Notes under the pieces: model-generated | What the model saw: only the letters and a program-made list of their open reading frames with translations | Database searches by the model: none | Told to the model about the DNA's origin: nothing | Translations under genes and position numbers: made by a program | Assembly: GCA_964017065.1 (NCBI GenBank) | Contig: OZ024788.1 | Span: 776,727-840,726, forward strand | Reading direction: 5' to 3' | Origin: Haliclona indistincta | Lineage: Eukaryota; Porifera; Demospongiae; Haplosclerida; Chalinidae | DNA length: 64,000 bases | In this document: piece by piece, positions 36,701-49,590 of the stretch | How positions within the stretch are numbered: the first letter of the stretch is position 1 | Layout of the letters: the number at the start of each line of letters is the position of its first letter

Positions 36701-36868
36701 GAGCAGAGAGACCAATGATAATCCAGTAGGACCAAGACGCAGTCTGGACTTGAACGTTGTCGTGATGGTAGCTGGTTGTGATATGCTGGGTAGCAGCTGC
36801 TCCGCCATAAGCTTGTTCCCGTTCTTAAACGCGAGTATGTATTGTTCTTCTCGTTGTCCTTCAGCCAT
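33739..36868 (-). CDS. Ankyrin-Roc-COR-Death domain protein (ROCO/DAPK-like without kinase)
   Basis: Three exons, 34190-36868, 34057-34129 and 33739-34007, coding for about 1,006 residues. Order: ankyrin repeats (about 55-285, including three almost identical GWTPLHYACRHGYLNIAQYL units), a Roc GTPase (P-loop GDSGAGKT at 295-302, DFAGQQEYY switch near 347, GSHADQ in place of N/TKxD near 414), a COR region with a winged-helix-like segment (about 480-700), and a C-terminal death domain (VVDWQSLGLELGLLYPTLKR ... LEAWLQQQ) in the last about 85 residues. The ANK-Roc-COR-Death part is that of DAPK1, but no kinase precedes it: the ORF starts with ATG at 36,868 directly before the repeats. It probably acts as a GTP-controlled scaffold in cell-death or immune signalling (inference). 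Confidence 0.9.
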
Positions 36869-37359
36869 CACTAAAACATTGTAAAATCTCTCCTCTTATT
36901 ATAAATTATAACTACAGTAGGAGATACGAATACGCATGAATGCCTCGCGCTGAGTTTATTAAGTAGTTATAATTGACCAGCTAGTGGGCTCGACAGCAGA
37001 CGGCCGGCAGGTACAGATACAGCGAGCTAGCTTCCTGTTTTCGGCCTCGTGTCAGACGACCTAAGAGTCAATGCCGGTTCCGTGTATTGTTAGTATAGTA
37101 CTGCTGATGGCGTGCCTTGCTTCTTTTGTGGCGTTAGACTCAGGCTGCTGCTCTCTGTTTTCTCTTCCCGAGCTGAGCTAGCCACTTGGCTCTGTCAGGA
37201 GTAGACTCCATGGACTCTGGGATCTAATCCGCCATGGTCTCGGCCCACCGTTATTAAAGTTCTTATCTCATACGCAACCGGGTCCAGTGATCCCATGACC
37301 CCGCAGTATAATACGTAGTATGAGCCCTCGCCGTAACCCTGATTAGCTAGCCTCGTCCC
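36869..37359. other. Upstream/intergenic DNA
   Basis: Probable promoter side of the ANK-ROCO-Death gene. No element or gene identified. Confidence 0.4.
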
Positions 37360-37497
37360 CAGGCCCCGCCTCCCAAAGCTGAGGAGCCGGCCGGAGGCGC
37401 GCCCGGAGAGGACTAGGGCCTGGTACACATTGTATGCGCATGCGTTAATTATGTCCAAATAAGGCATGATTTTCACCGAATCAGTTGAATTTGCCGA

Positions 37498-38736
37498 TGT
37501 AACGGAGATATGTGTTCCCCCTGATTTTCTGTTCCCCCGAACAGATATCTCCAGCCACGCCCTCGGAGATATGTGTTCCCCCTGATAAACTAGCAGTGAT
37601 ATCTGTTCCAGGCGCGTGTCCAGAAATGAGGAAAGACAGGTGCGCGCGCGAAGCGCGCGCGCAAATTCTAATTAATATTCATTTATTCGTTAAATTACGT
37701 CATTTTCGTCACTATTATCGTGGCGCACTGGATTTGTTCATCGCTGAACTAATGGAAAAACAGCCTAAACTACCTTAGAATGGGATTTTGGCAGCTGCTA
37801 AGCTTGTTGCAATAACAGTTATGATAAATTGATAGCCACAGCGTACTTTGATGCAATGAATAATTTAAAACTTCAATGCTGAGGGGGGTGCTTGAGCACC
37901 CGGAGCCCTATCGTGGACACGCGCCTGTGTTCCCCCTCACGCGGATATGTGTTTCCCCGATGATATGTGTTTCCCACTCGCTCGCGCGCGTATTCATTCG
38001 TGAGTACTAGCTCTACACACAGGAGAGACTTCGATTGCACGGCGAATGACTGCTCTAAACTATAGTATAGAGATCTAGAGCATTTTGGCTTTCAATGGTG
38101 GCTTTGTGATGCCCTCTGACAGTGTCTCACTTGCACTAGTGACTGCTGATCGATTTTGTGCATGTATTACCTCAATTAGTTTATTAATGCATGCAGAGCG
38201 GCTGTTTCAAGCAGTATAGATATCTCTAATCATGGAGGTGTATGCTCTGATGATCAAGGTAATCATTGCCTATTAAAAAATATAGTCATAATAGATTCAG
38301 TTAAAGTTTAAAAAAAACTTAGCTATAATGCAAATCTTATTTCGTTTCAGAGAATGTCTCTTGCAGTAGTAGTAGCAGTAGCAAATGTGCTGACAAGTGA
38401 CCCTTGACTGCGTATTTGCAGAGTTGACAAGTAGTCATGTGTAGATTGATCTCATCTGGCTATAAAATGTACATGTATTATTCAGACTAGTGTATACTTG
38501 CAATTCCTCAGTGCAATGGCCATATCGATGGAGGAAGAGAACTACACTTGTCCTGATAAAATAGCATACCAGATTGTTTGTGAGACGAGCAATTCGCGCG
38601 CGTGTGCTAACTTGCAGGGAACAGATAACACTGCGTTTTAATTCATCAGGGGGAACACATATCCCCGGGGGCGTGGCTGGAAATATCTGTTCGGGGGAAC
38701 AGAAAATCAGGGGGAACACATATCTCCGTTACACCG
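37498..38736. mobile_element. Non-autonomous DNA transposon with about 100-bp TIRs
   Basis: Ends TGTAACGGAGATATGTGTTC... and complement; the repeats continue through CTGTTCCCCCGAACAGATAT and CCAGCCACGCCC. The 4-bp flanks CCGA on both sides may be the target duplication. The interior has no recognisable coding domain; short motifs such as GGAACACATATC recur. Confidence 0.6.
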
Positions 38737-38782
38737 AATCATGCCATTCAATTGATCATGCCATATTTGGAGTTTAATAAGA

Positions 38783-39045
38783 GTTTAATAATAATAATAA
38801 TGCGAGACCCAAAGGGCATAACATGGAACACACTATTTAGGAAAAATAATACTAAAAATATCATCATGTTCTTTGATCAGAAGGTCGAGGATATCATGTT
38901 CACAAAGGTTATTTGAATTAAGAGATACAGTATGACTGGAACATATGTGGAGTAACCAAGAGGTGGAGACAATCTGATCACAAAGATGGCAGCGAAAATT
39001 ATCATGTACTGGTTGAGTCAGGTGGCGTATAATCCTTTGTAATTG
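38783..39045 (-). mobile_element. LINE 3' fragment (family of 54,057-54,719)
   Basis: About 260 bp matching the 3' end of the repeats at 54,057-54,719 and 61,273-61,923, with the same AAT-repeat tail. It is truncated just inside the zinc-finger region. Confidence 0.75.
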
Positions 39046-39125
39046 TGGACATAATTAACGCATGCGCATACAATGTGTACCAGGCTCTATATCGAGAGCC
39101 TGGGGACGAGGCTACCTGATTAGCA

Positions 39126-40135
39126 TTCGGATTCCTAAGCGTGACATCGTCTAAATATACATACGTACATACATATTAACATTACTGAGAAAACGCACGA
39201 CGCTCCAGTCCCCCGCACACCGTCGCGATTATTTGCCTCGCGCTAAGGCGCTCGGCAATTATAAACTAGTTATAAACTATAGGTCCGCCCAGCTCCTGAG
39301 TTGATTTTGTGGTCTAAATAGCCTTGGTGATGAATCTGATGGTCTAGCTCTTTACAGAAGAACAGTATAGTGATCACTCATCAATCACTGTAGAGAAGCG
39401 TGACTCAAGATGATGAACCCAGTGAGTCGGATAATTATGTGTGTCCTATTAAACTCACCTACTGCCCTCCTCCTGTGCTGGTTAGGTTATTATGGAGACT
39501 ACCAGCAGCTCAGAGAGAGAGAGCTTGTTACTACCACTCCCAGACCAACAATACTTGCTTCTCTCAGCTTGATATCTCCATTGCTGCTCGAGCACACCTG
39601 ATAGAAGTTCAGAAGGTGAGTGATGTGAGTGTGTCACTGCTAGTACTGTGAGTCAATATTGTGTACAGACAGTGATACTATCATCATGGAATAGAGATGA
39701 CTGAAGCTAGGTGAGTCACACACACACTAGCTTACTCACTAGTTGGAATTTGGAAACTGAGGGCGTAGTCCGAGGCGAGTCCGAGGTTTCCATATTCTGA
39801 GATTTCCAAATTTAATTTTATAACCGTTTTAACCAATGATTTTTACATTGCCTGGAAACGGATGAACATTGTTGAGCCAGCAAGCTACATGAATCAATGC
39901 AAAACTCATTGACAATGCGAAAAACGTGACATGTCAACATGTAGCAGTGAGTCACGGCTAGCGCTGGTGAAAACTGCCATTTCTCCATCAAAGATCTTGA
40001 GAGCATGGGGTACTCATTATGTGACACATTACTAGACTACTGTGATCCTGATCAAACCAAAGTTCACACTAGTCAGCTCTCCTGATCCAGCTAGTTATCA
40101 CTGCACTAGCTCAGTAATGATACAGATCACCTTAC
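39126..40135. other. Intergenic; possible tiny spliced ORF
   Basis: No convincing gene. On the plus strand, ATG at 39,410 plus blocks 39,410-39,421, 39,569-39,616 and from 39,669 can be joined by good splice sites into a 31-codon frame (MMNPLDISIAARAHL...). It has no recognised homologue, so it is recorded only as a possibility. Single-frame ORFs of 60-80 codons here are not supported. Confidence 0.2.
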
Positions 40136-40139
40136 CTGC

Positions 40140-40740
40140 AGCAACTGATCAGCTGGCGGCACACCATGGAACCCATGATACTGTGAGTGGAGACTGTTAC
40201 TCAGAGATTGTCACGTAATCAGACTGATCACAACACACTAGAGTGCTGTCTAAACTATGCTTCTTTATAGTATCTGATTTTACTGATTCTCACAGATCAT
40301 GCTGACCCCACCCACAGAGAGACTGCTGGTTTCATGAGAAAGAGGGAGAGAGAGGGATTTAATGGTCTACTTTCAGAGGACACACTACATTCAGGAACTA
40401 TACCAGGATAAGAGGGGGTGTGGCTAGTACTAAAGTTACCATAGCAACACACAACAAGAGATGGTGAGTCAGTAGCAACACGTGTGACCTGTTTCACGAT
40501 TTTGTGGTGTAAAGGTACGTCTCATGGTGCTTGCCTCGTGCTGATCTACCCAGCAATGATCTTGGTCATGGTAAGAAGCTTCTCTCCTCTTAGTGTTACT
40601 ATCATCTAATCCACTAGCTCCATTGATGATGATAGACTGGATCATGCTGCTCATGATACTGTGCAGCGATGACTTGGCATCTTCTACAACCACATAGTGT
40701 TCTCTATTAGAAAGATATGCTCTAAATCAATGCCATAACT
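40140..40740 (-). other. Unresolved spliced gene candidate upstream of OPLAH
   Basis: A reverse-strand open block about 40,495-40,730 (reads NREHYVVVEDAKSSLHS) and a shorter block 40,140-40,182 (YHGFHGVPPADQLLQ, with acceptor and donor) look coding. I could not join them in a consistent phase nor find a start. No family recognised. Confidence 0.25.
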
Positions 40741-41234
40741 TGCCAGTAATTCCAATTTTCCAAAGCTTAAAACAAGAGTTCATTATGTGGTACAGAGTTA
40801 AAGCCCAAGGAAAAGTGCATCAACACCTAGAGCACCATTGTCTAGTTCTTGATACACCTGTATGTACATATGAGTGTTGGGACATGCATGATCTGCCCTT
40901 CATAAATCCAAACTGACGTCTTGATAACTAAGTTGTGTCTCACACATTGAGTTAACTCATACGTGCTCGCTCGAGCTTGCCACAACCAGTACATGCATTC
41001 AGGTACACGGAGCTTGCAGCTAGTTGGTTCTGAACATCGTCGAAGATCAACCAATTGAGACAAGCTAAGTTAGTAGTTTTATCTTGAAGAAACTATAATA
41101 GAGAGAAATTTGCACTAATGGCTGTGGTGGTAACACAGTGAACTCACACATGTCTTAATTAGTTTGACTGCCGTTCAAAATTCCCGCGCAGGCGCCAGTC
41201 AGCTGTGGAAACAGCCCCACCCCCTCCAGTTAAC

Positions 41235-43894
41235 ATGGCCAAGTTTCGTTTCTCCATTGACAGAGGAGGCACGTTCACTGATGTATACGTGCAGTGTCCA
41301 GGAGGCAAGGTACGTGTGATGAAGCTGCTATCGGAGGATCCAGCAAACTATCCTGACGCGCCACGAGAAGCAATCAGAAGAATCATTGAGCAGGTTAGTG
41401 CTGCATGCTGTACGTCACGTGACGTCACATGCTGTAGGAGCTAGGGCGCTCTATGCCGCCAACAGAGCCTGTTGACTCGAGTCTGATAGAGTGGATCAGG
41501 ATGGGCACTACAGTAGCCACTAATGCACTCCTGGAGAGACGAGGGGAGAGATGTGCCCTCCTCATCACAGCCGGGTTCCGAGACCTACTGCACATTGGGA
41601 ACCAGTCCAGACCAGACATATTCGACCTTGTGAGCAGACGATACTGTTCGAATTGCATGATAACTATTGTAGGATAATGTATGTTTCTATGTAGCGTATT
41701 ACTGTGCCAGAGACACTGTATGAGAGAGTGATTGAGGTAAAGGAGAGAGTATGTATGATGCAGGAGACCTGTCAGCTCAAGTTAGACACTCCTGTTGCTG
41801 TTGGAACAAGTGGAGAAAAGGTCCACTCACTGTAATTAATATATCATTATTCATAGTGCTAACCCCCACCCTCTTAGGTGCATGTATGGCAGCGATTGAA
41901 CAAGGAGAAGTTAGAGACTGATTTGCGTGGAGTGCTGGCTAGTGGTATTAAGAGTTTAGCAGTTGTACTGCTTCACTCATACACGTAAGCATCTTACTAG
42001 CTGTGTATTGCGCAATACCTTGGTCTACTGCAGCTATCCTCGTCACGAGGAAGAAGTGGGAGCACTGGCTAGGTCACTAGGCTTCACTCAGGTCTCTCTC
42101 TCCTCTCAAGTGATGTCCATGGTAAAGATAGTGCCTCGTGGATTCACAGGTATGTGTGTGTGAGAGAGGGAGAGAGAGAGAGAGAGAAAGAGAGAGCTAG
42201 GGAGTGAAAGTGACTGTGGTGATGGTGAGTATGTTGGTTTCTCTGTCATTTTCTGTAGCATGTGCCGATGCTTATCTGACGCCATGCATTCAAAGATATG
42301 TGACAAACTTCATATCAGGATTCAAAAATGCAGTGAGTGAATGATTGTAACAGCAGAAATTGTGCATGCGTGTGCATTAGTAACAATCAATGTGTCTTAA
42401 ATAAGTATGTGTGTGTGTGTGAGTGTGTGATGTGTGAGTGTGTGAGTGTGATGTGTGAGTGTGTGATGTGTGTGTGTTGTGTAGGATAAGATGCGAGTCC
42501 TCTTCATGCAAAGTGACGGTGGATTGACTCCAACTGATCGCTTCATTGGATCTCGTGCCGTGCTGTCCGGTCCTGCAGGGGGTGTGGTCGGTTATGCGAT
42601 GACCACTAGCGAGGAAGAGGAGGGGCCTGTGATCGGATTTGACATGGGCGGCACATCGACTGACGTGTCTCGATTCGATGGAGATTACGAACATGTGTTT
42701 GAGAGCACTACAGCTGGTGTGGCTATACAAGCTCCCCAGGTACAATACTTGAGTCTTTTCCTAGTGCTGACATTCACAGTATTGGATTGTTTCCATTTTC
42801 TAACGTCTCCAAAGACATTTGTGCACCTGCTTTATAACCTAATAGCTAACTGGTTATTACACTATTACTTTATAACCTAATAGCTAACTGGTTATTACAC
42901 TATTACTTTATAACCTAATAGCTAACTGGTTATTATACTAATACTCATAGTTTGCTTCATTCCTACTTTTTGAGATTTTTTGTAGTAATGTTGAAGTCGT
43001 TTTTCCTCATGTAGTTGGATATCAATACAGTGGCTGCTGGTGGTGGATCTAGACTGTTCTTCCGATCGGGAATGTTTGTTGTCGGACCTGAGTCAGCGGG
43101 AGCTAATCCTGGACCCACCTGCTATGGGAAAGGTGAGAGGGAGAGGATGAAGAAGAGGGAGAGGATGGAGAGAGAGGAGATGAGTTTTGTGTTGTGCTGT
43201 AGGTGGTCCTTTGACAGTGACTGACGCAAATCTGTGCCTTGGGAGACTGCTACCTGAGTAGGTGTTACAATTAATATTACTTTCCTGTTGTATAATTAGA
43301 GTTTTTATGGTACTATAGGTACTTCCCGCATATATTTGGTCCCAATGAAGACCAACCATTGTACAAAGATGCAGCCATGGCTGCTTTTGAGCAACTCACT
43401 GCTGAAGTGAACATGTTTCTAAAATCTCAGGACCCTTCATCCGAGAGCATGATCCTTCAAGAGGTCGCCATGGGATTCATAAAGGTTGCCAACGAGACAA
43501 TGTGTCGACCAATCAGAGCGCTGACGCAGGCTAAAGGTCACGACACATCTCGTCACATGTTAGCATGTTTCGGTGGAGCAGGAGGTCAACATGCGTGTGC
43601 TATAGCTCATTCTCTCGGCATGGCTACCGTATTTGTGCACAGGTAACGTGAGAGAAGTTGTGTTCTTTGTTTGACTGATACAGTGGACTTGTATGTTGAG
43701 CTGAGGGAGTGCTGGAGCACCCTGAGCCCTATCGTGGATACACCTGTCTTGTGTTACACTGTATTCATGTCTGCAGGTATTCCGGTATCTTGTCAGCATA
43801 TGGACTAGCATTAGCTGATGTAGTGGAGGAGGTACAAGAACCATGTGCTACACTGTATGATGGTGAAGAGCTACTAATTATTATAATAGCCATG

Positions 43895-43955
<61 letters not shown>

Positions 43956-46900
43956 GAGAGCTCCTATTCATTCCTGGATGATCGTATCCACTCACTCACT
44001 TCACAGTGTGTCAGCAAGCTAGTGGATCAAGGGTTCTCTACAGACTCCATTAGTACCACTGCATTCCTCCACCTGCGCTATGATAAAACAGACTGTGCTC
44101 TTATGTGCACCGCACATCATGAGGATGGGGGTGTGGCTGAGTGTAACCATGGTAACTTCAGAGCAGCATTTACAAAACGGTATACAGTAGTGCAAAATGC
44201 ATAATTTATTATTTTTGCTGTATTTTGTATTTTTTCTTCACTTTAGTTACAAGCGTGAGTTTGGTTTCACCATACCATCACGTGCCATCATTGTTGATGA
44301 TATCAGAATAAGAGGAACAGCTAGTACATCCTCACACTCTCCCTCACCAGTCACACACTCCCTCCCACCATCACCACCCACCACTGTGAGACAGTAAACA
44401 CAACAAAATAGCGTCTATCTACCATGCACAAGCAATGCAAACAATGAAAAATAAACTAGTCACACTTAAAAAATACAGTTTCTTGCTCCAATGAATGTAC
44501 ACCAATGTGGTACATGTATTTCTGTCTCTTCTTTAGACCACAATGTGCTATTTTGAGGATGGTCCAGTCTCTACTGAGGTCTATCATCTCGATAAACTGG
44601 TGTACGGACAAACAATTGATGGACCGGCTATCATCATAGACAAACACAGGTGGGTGTGGTCACTACATCACATGATGATCACATGATAGACACACCCACC
44701 AGCACTATACTAGTTGAACCGAACTGCTCGGCTTGGCTCACCAAATATGGAGACGTCAAACTGAAAGTGAGAGTGTGCATGTGTGTGAGTTGTGATGGTG
44801 TGCTTTATGTGCAGGTGAGTGCTGGTGTAAGTGGGCGTGTCGGTACTACATTGGACGCTATTCAGTTGTCAATATTCTCTCATCGGTTCATGAGCACAGC
44901 GGAGCAGATGGGCAGGTGACAATCACATGACCAGTCAGTAGTCACCATGCATGATCTCTCAATATCACTAGAGTCCTTCAGCGCACATCAATATCAACCA
45001 ATATCAAGGTCAGTGAGAAGTGACTGATTATTTCGTATCATGCTTTATTCTTTTCAGGAGCGTTTGGATTTTTCATGTGCTATGTTTGGTCCTGATGGAG
45101 GGTTAGTAGCTAATGCTCCACATATCCCAGTGCACTTAGGAGCCATGCAGGAGACCGTGCAGTATCAGGTGACGGTCATGTGACCATGTACGTAATCATG
45201 TGATTGTGGACTTGTTGTTTGTAGATGCAGTTGCTAGGCGACGACCTGCACAATGGTGATGTCATCTTGTGTAATCATCCTAGCGCAGGAGGAAGCCACT
45301 TGCCAGATCTCACTGTAATAACACCGGTGAGCCCCTCCCTCTCTCCACATTCATCCATCTCTTCCCTTCCTCCCTCCCTCCCTCCTTCCCTCCCTCCATC
45401 CCTACCCTCACTCCTACCTCTCTCTTCCATTCACGTCTATCCATCCGTCCCTCTCTCTCTCCCCCTCTCTCTCTCTCTCCCTCTCTCCTTTCTGTCTCCC
45501 TCTCTCCCTCCCTTTCTCTCTCCCTCCCTCCCTCTTTCTCCCTACCTCCCCCTCTCTCTCCCAGGTGTTCTACAAGGGTCAGTCACGTCCAGTTTTCTAT
45601 GTTGCTAGTCGAGGTCATCATGCTGATATTGGAGGGGCTACCCCAGGCTCTATGCCTCCTCACTCTAAATACCTGTGGGAGGAGGGAATGGCTGTGAAGT
45701 CATTCAAACTAGTCAAGAATGGTGTCTTCCAAGAGGAAGGTGAGAGATTATATATATTTCAAGTATTTTATCTCCTCATTGCTCCAGGCCTCCTTGAGCT
45801 ACTGATGTCTCCAGCCCAGTATCCAGGATGCAGCGGTGCTAGGAACCATCATGATAACCTGTCTGATCTCAGAGCTCAAGTAGCCGCCAACCACAAGGTA
45901 CCATCAGCAGCTAGTGTATATACTGCACTCACTCACTCAGTCAGTCAGTCACTCACTCACTCACCCACTCGCTCACTCACTCACTCACTCACTCACTCAC
46001 TCACTCACTCACTCACTCACTCACTCACTCACTCACTCACTCACTAGGGGATTATACTAATCACAGAACTGATAGACAGCTATGGACTGGATGTAGTACA
46101 GGCTTACATGAAACACATTCAGGTATCTCAATATTCGATAGCATGTTATAGTTACATCGCTGTGCTGTTTCGTCTTTGTCTCAGTCTAATGCTGAAGTAG
46201 CTGTACAAGACATGTTGAAAGAGATAGCAGCTAAAGTGAAGGTACTTACTAACTCACTATCTCACTCATTCACTCGCTCACTCACCCACTCACTCACCCA
46301 CTCACTCACTCACTCACTCACTCACTCACTCACTCACTCACTCACTCACTCACTCACTCACTCACTATGACCATTCACAGACTGAGACTGGTTCCAGTGT
46401 GCTCAGGGCTGTGGACTATATGGATGATGGCACACCTATCTCCCTCACTGTCTCTATCGATCCTGATCAAGGGTCTGCAGTATTTGATTTCACTGGCACT
46501 GGCCCCCAGCAGCAGAACGGCAACTGCAATGCCCCTCGTGCAGTGACCCTCTCTGCTATCATATACTGTCTCAGGTGCATGGTCGGGTATGACGTACCCT
46601 TGAATCAGGTGGGCGTGGCTTACTAACCTGTTCCACTAACTGGTTTGTTGTGTAGGGTTGTTTAACCCCTGTGAAGGTGATTATACCTGACGGCTCTATA
46701 CTGAGTCCATCTGATGGAGCAGCTGTTATTGGAGGCAATGTACTGACCAGTCAGAGAATAGTGGACGTGATCTTTAGAGCATTTAATACATGTGCTGCTT
46801 CTTCACTGGTACACCATCACACTATCACTACTATCACACTATCACTACTATCACACCATCACTACTATCACACTATCACTACCATCACTATCACACTATC

Positions 46901-48969
46901 AAACCATCACTACTATCACACCATCACTACTATCACACTATCACACCATCACTACTATCACACCATCACTACTATCACACCATCACTACTATCACACCAT
47001 CACTACTATCACACTATCACTACCATCACTATCACACTATCAAACCATCACTACTATCACACCATCACTACTATCACACTATCACACCATCACTACTATC
47101 ACACCATCACTACTATCACACCATCACTACTATCACACCATCATTACTATCACACCATCACACTATCACTACTATCACACTATCACTACTATCACACCAT
47201 CACTACTATCACACTATCACACTATCACACCATCACTACTATCACACCATCACTACTATCACACTATCACACCATCACTACTATCACACCATCACTACTA
47301 TCACACCATCACTACTATCACACCATCACTACTATCACACCATCATTACTATCACACCATCACTACTATCACACTATCACACCATCACTACTATCACACC
47401 ATCATTACTATCACACCATCACTACTATCACACTATCACACCATCACTACTATCACACCATCACTACTATCACACTATCACACCATCACTACTATCACAC
47501 TATCACACCATCACTACTATCACACCATCACTACTATCACACCATCACTACTATCACACCATCACTACTATCACACCATCATTACTATCACACCATCACT
47601 ACTATCACACTATCACACCATCACTACTATCACACCATCATTACTATCACACCATCACTACTATCACACTATCACACCATCACTACTATCACACCATCAC
47701 TACTATCACACCATCACTACTATCACACCATCACTACTATCACACTATCACTACTATCACACCATCACTACTATCACACCATCACTACTATCACACCATC
47801 ACTACTATCACACCATCACTACCATCACACCATCACTACTATCACACCATCACTATCACACCATCACTACTATCACACCATCACTACTATCACACCATCA
47901 CTACTATCACCATCACTACTATCACACCATCACTACTATCACACCATCACTACTATCACACCATCACACTATCACACCATCACTACTATCACACCATCAC
48001 TACCATCACCATCACACTATCACAATAGGGTTGTATGAACAATATGACGTTCGGTGATGACCATGTTGGTTACTATGAGACAGTAGCAGGCGGAGCTGGA
48101 GCGGTAAGCATGGTCATGTGACTGTGCATGTGACTATCATGTGATCATCACAGGGTCCTGGATGGCATGGACGGAGTGGAGTACATTGTCACATGACCAA
48201 CACTCGTATCACAGATCCTGAAATACTGGAAAGAAGGTATTGTGTATAATGAGTATGACACTGATTTACTTTCTGTTTATCCAGATATCCGGTAATATTG
48301 AAGTGCTTCTGTCTAAAGGAGGGTACAGGAGGGTGTGGTCAGTATCGAGGAGGAGATGGTGTACTGAGGGAGGTCATGTTTCGTCGACCACTCACATTAT
48401 CAGTTCTGACAGAGAGAAGAGTCTATCAACCATACGGAATGAATGGTAACGTGTTAAATGTACTGGTATGATCAGTGTGTGTCATCTTGTGTAGGTGGAG
48501 CTTCTGGGGCAAAGGGGAAGAACCTGCTCATTAGAGCTAATGGAGAGATGATTGATCTTGGTGGGAAGGAGTGTGCCTCTGTTCAACCATGGGTTAGTAG
48601 TCACTACAGATACAGCCTGTAGTTAAGTACTGTTATGTTACCGATTCTGCTGATGTACTATTGTACATGAGTAATATTATTCTTGTTCAGGACCGTAATA
48701 AACTTAAATTTAGTATGTCACTCATGCAGTGATGTGTTGATTTCTGTAGTCAGTGACTAAAGAGACTGTCTTAAAATAATCACCCGAATTATTATTTGTA
48801 TTCTTCTCTTGTTCCATATTAGGATGTGTATCGGCTGCAGAGTCCAGGTGGTGGCGGATATGGTGACCCAGCAGCATCAGAGCTGGATGAGAGACCTCCT
48901 CCTGGTAAGAAGAGGTTCATTCCCACTGGAAGTGTAGCTGCCTTCAAAATGACTCAAGAATCAGCTTAG
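41235..48969 (+). CDS. OPLAH: 5-oxoprolinase (ATP-hydrolysing)
   Basis: Thirty phase-consistent exons: 41235-41393, 41438-41629, 41695-41820, 41878-41984, 42034-42149, 42259-42332, 42485-42739, 43015-43132, 43203-43257, 43319-43642, 43777-43862, 43957-44179, 44247-44385, 44537-44649, 44703-44766, 44815-44915, 44972-45008, 45058-45168, 45225-45326, 45565-45739, 45788-45897, 46048-46122, 46185-46241, 46381-46608, 46656-46808, 48029-48103, 48154-48236, 48285-48445, 48495-48592, 48823-48969. They code for 1,287 residues (human 1,288). The enzyme opens 5-oxo-L-proline to glutamate with ATP in the cytosolic gamma-glutamyl (glutathione) cycle. The N-terminal half is hydantoinase-A type ([32 protein letters not shown]) and the C-terminal half hydantoinase-B type ([36 protein letters not shown]). 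The start is the ATG at 41,235, right before the [10 protein letters not shown] motif. No frame defect is seen. Confidence 0.95.
43897..43954. repeat. (CT)n tract at OPLAH acceptor
   Basis: Pure CT repeat that forms the polypyrimidine tract of the exon beginning at 43,957. Confidence 0.9.
45933..46046. repeat. (CACT)n repeat in OPLAH intron
   Basis: CACT/CAGT tetranucleotide array directly before the exon at 46,048. A second CACT array fills most of the intron 46,242-46,380. Confidence 0.95.
46809..48028. repeat. 1.2-kb minisatellite filling an OPLAH intron
   Basis: Irregular array of ACCATCACTACTATCAC-type units mixed with shorter ACTATCAC and CATTACTATCAC variants, occupying almost the whole intron between exons 25 and 26. 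It has no stop codons in three frames, producing false 410-455-codon His/Thr/Ser/Tyr-rich ORFs. Confidence 0.95.
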
Positions 48970-49084
48970 AATTAACAAGGATTATTATATATTTTGTTAA
49001 GTGCCATAAAAAGATTTCTGAAACCATTATCTCTTCTGAAAAGGACCTATTAATAATAATGCTCTATAGAGTACTGATGCTACA

Positions 49085-49590
49085 AATGAAGCACCATGCA
49101 TGGTGCAAATGCCTCGGTGGAATTCCAGGTAGCTCAGTGCAGTGTGACAGCACTAGACTTCTGTAGCTGAGTATGCAGTCCTGACCACAAATGTTGTGAC
49201 ACCTTAATTCAGTCCTAGAACTACTGATAAGCATACTAGACATCGTCAGCCAGCAACTAGCGCACACTTGCTGTGCTGATGATTGTAGTAGGCACACCCA
49301 GCTGAATTCCATGTGGTCGGCACTATAGACTTCGTTGATTGCATAGTTGCAACCACTACATTTGGACCTCCAAACAGTAACTCAAAGCATGTCCAGTATG
49401 TTAGCAACAGTTGTGCTCAAGACTGCACGTCATGCTTATTTCAGTGCTGTACGTCATGCTCAGCTAGCTGGTACTCATATCTCTTCACTGCATGCATGCA
49501 TGTGGTGTCTGTTGGTATAATTAAACTGCAATTAATGATCATGAGCTACCTGAAATTCCACCGAGCCATTCACACCATTGGTGCTTCATT
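49085..49590. mobile_element. TIR element related to the GCCTCGGTGG repeat family
   Basis: About 506 bp with imperfect inverted ends of about 48 bp: AATGAAGCACCATGCATGGT ... TTGGTGCTTCATT, inner CCTCGGTGGAATTCCAGG / complement. The GCCTCGGTGG motif is also found at the ends of the repeats near 5,260 and 14,640. No coding domain. Confidence 0.55.

Larger units (their letters stand above)
37360..39125. repeat. Outer inverted-repeat pair enclosing nested elements
   Basis: 37,360-37,463 and 39,046-39,125 are inverted relatives (TAGCCTCGTCCCCAGG ..., GGTACACATTGTATGCGCAT, GCGTTAATTATGTCC). The left arm has an extra GC-rich stretch. Between them lie the TIR element 37,498-38,736 and a LINE 3' fragment. 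Confidence 0.55.

Noticed and set aside
46671..48057. Overlapping 412-455-codon ORFs
   Set aside because: They read through an intronic minisatellite; the flanking real exons of OPLAH splice it out with correct phase.
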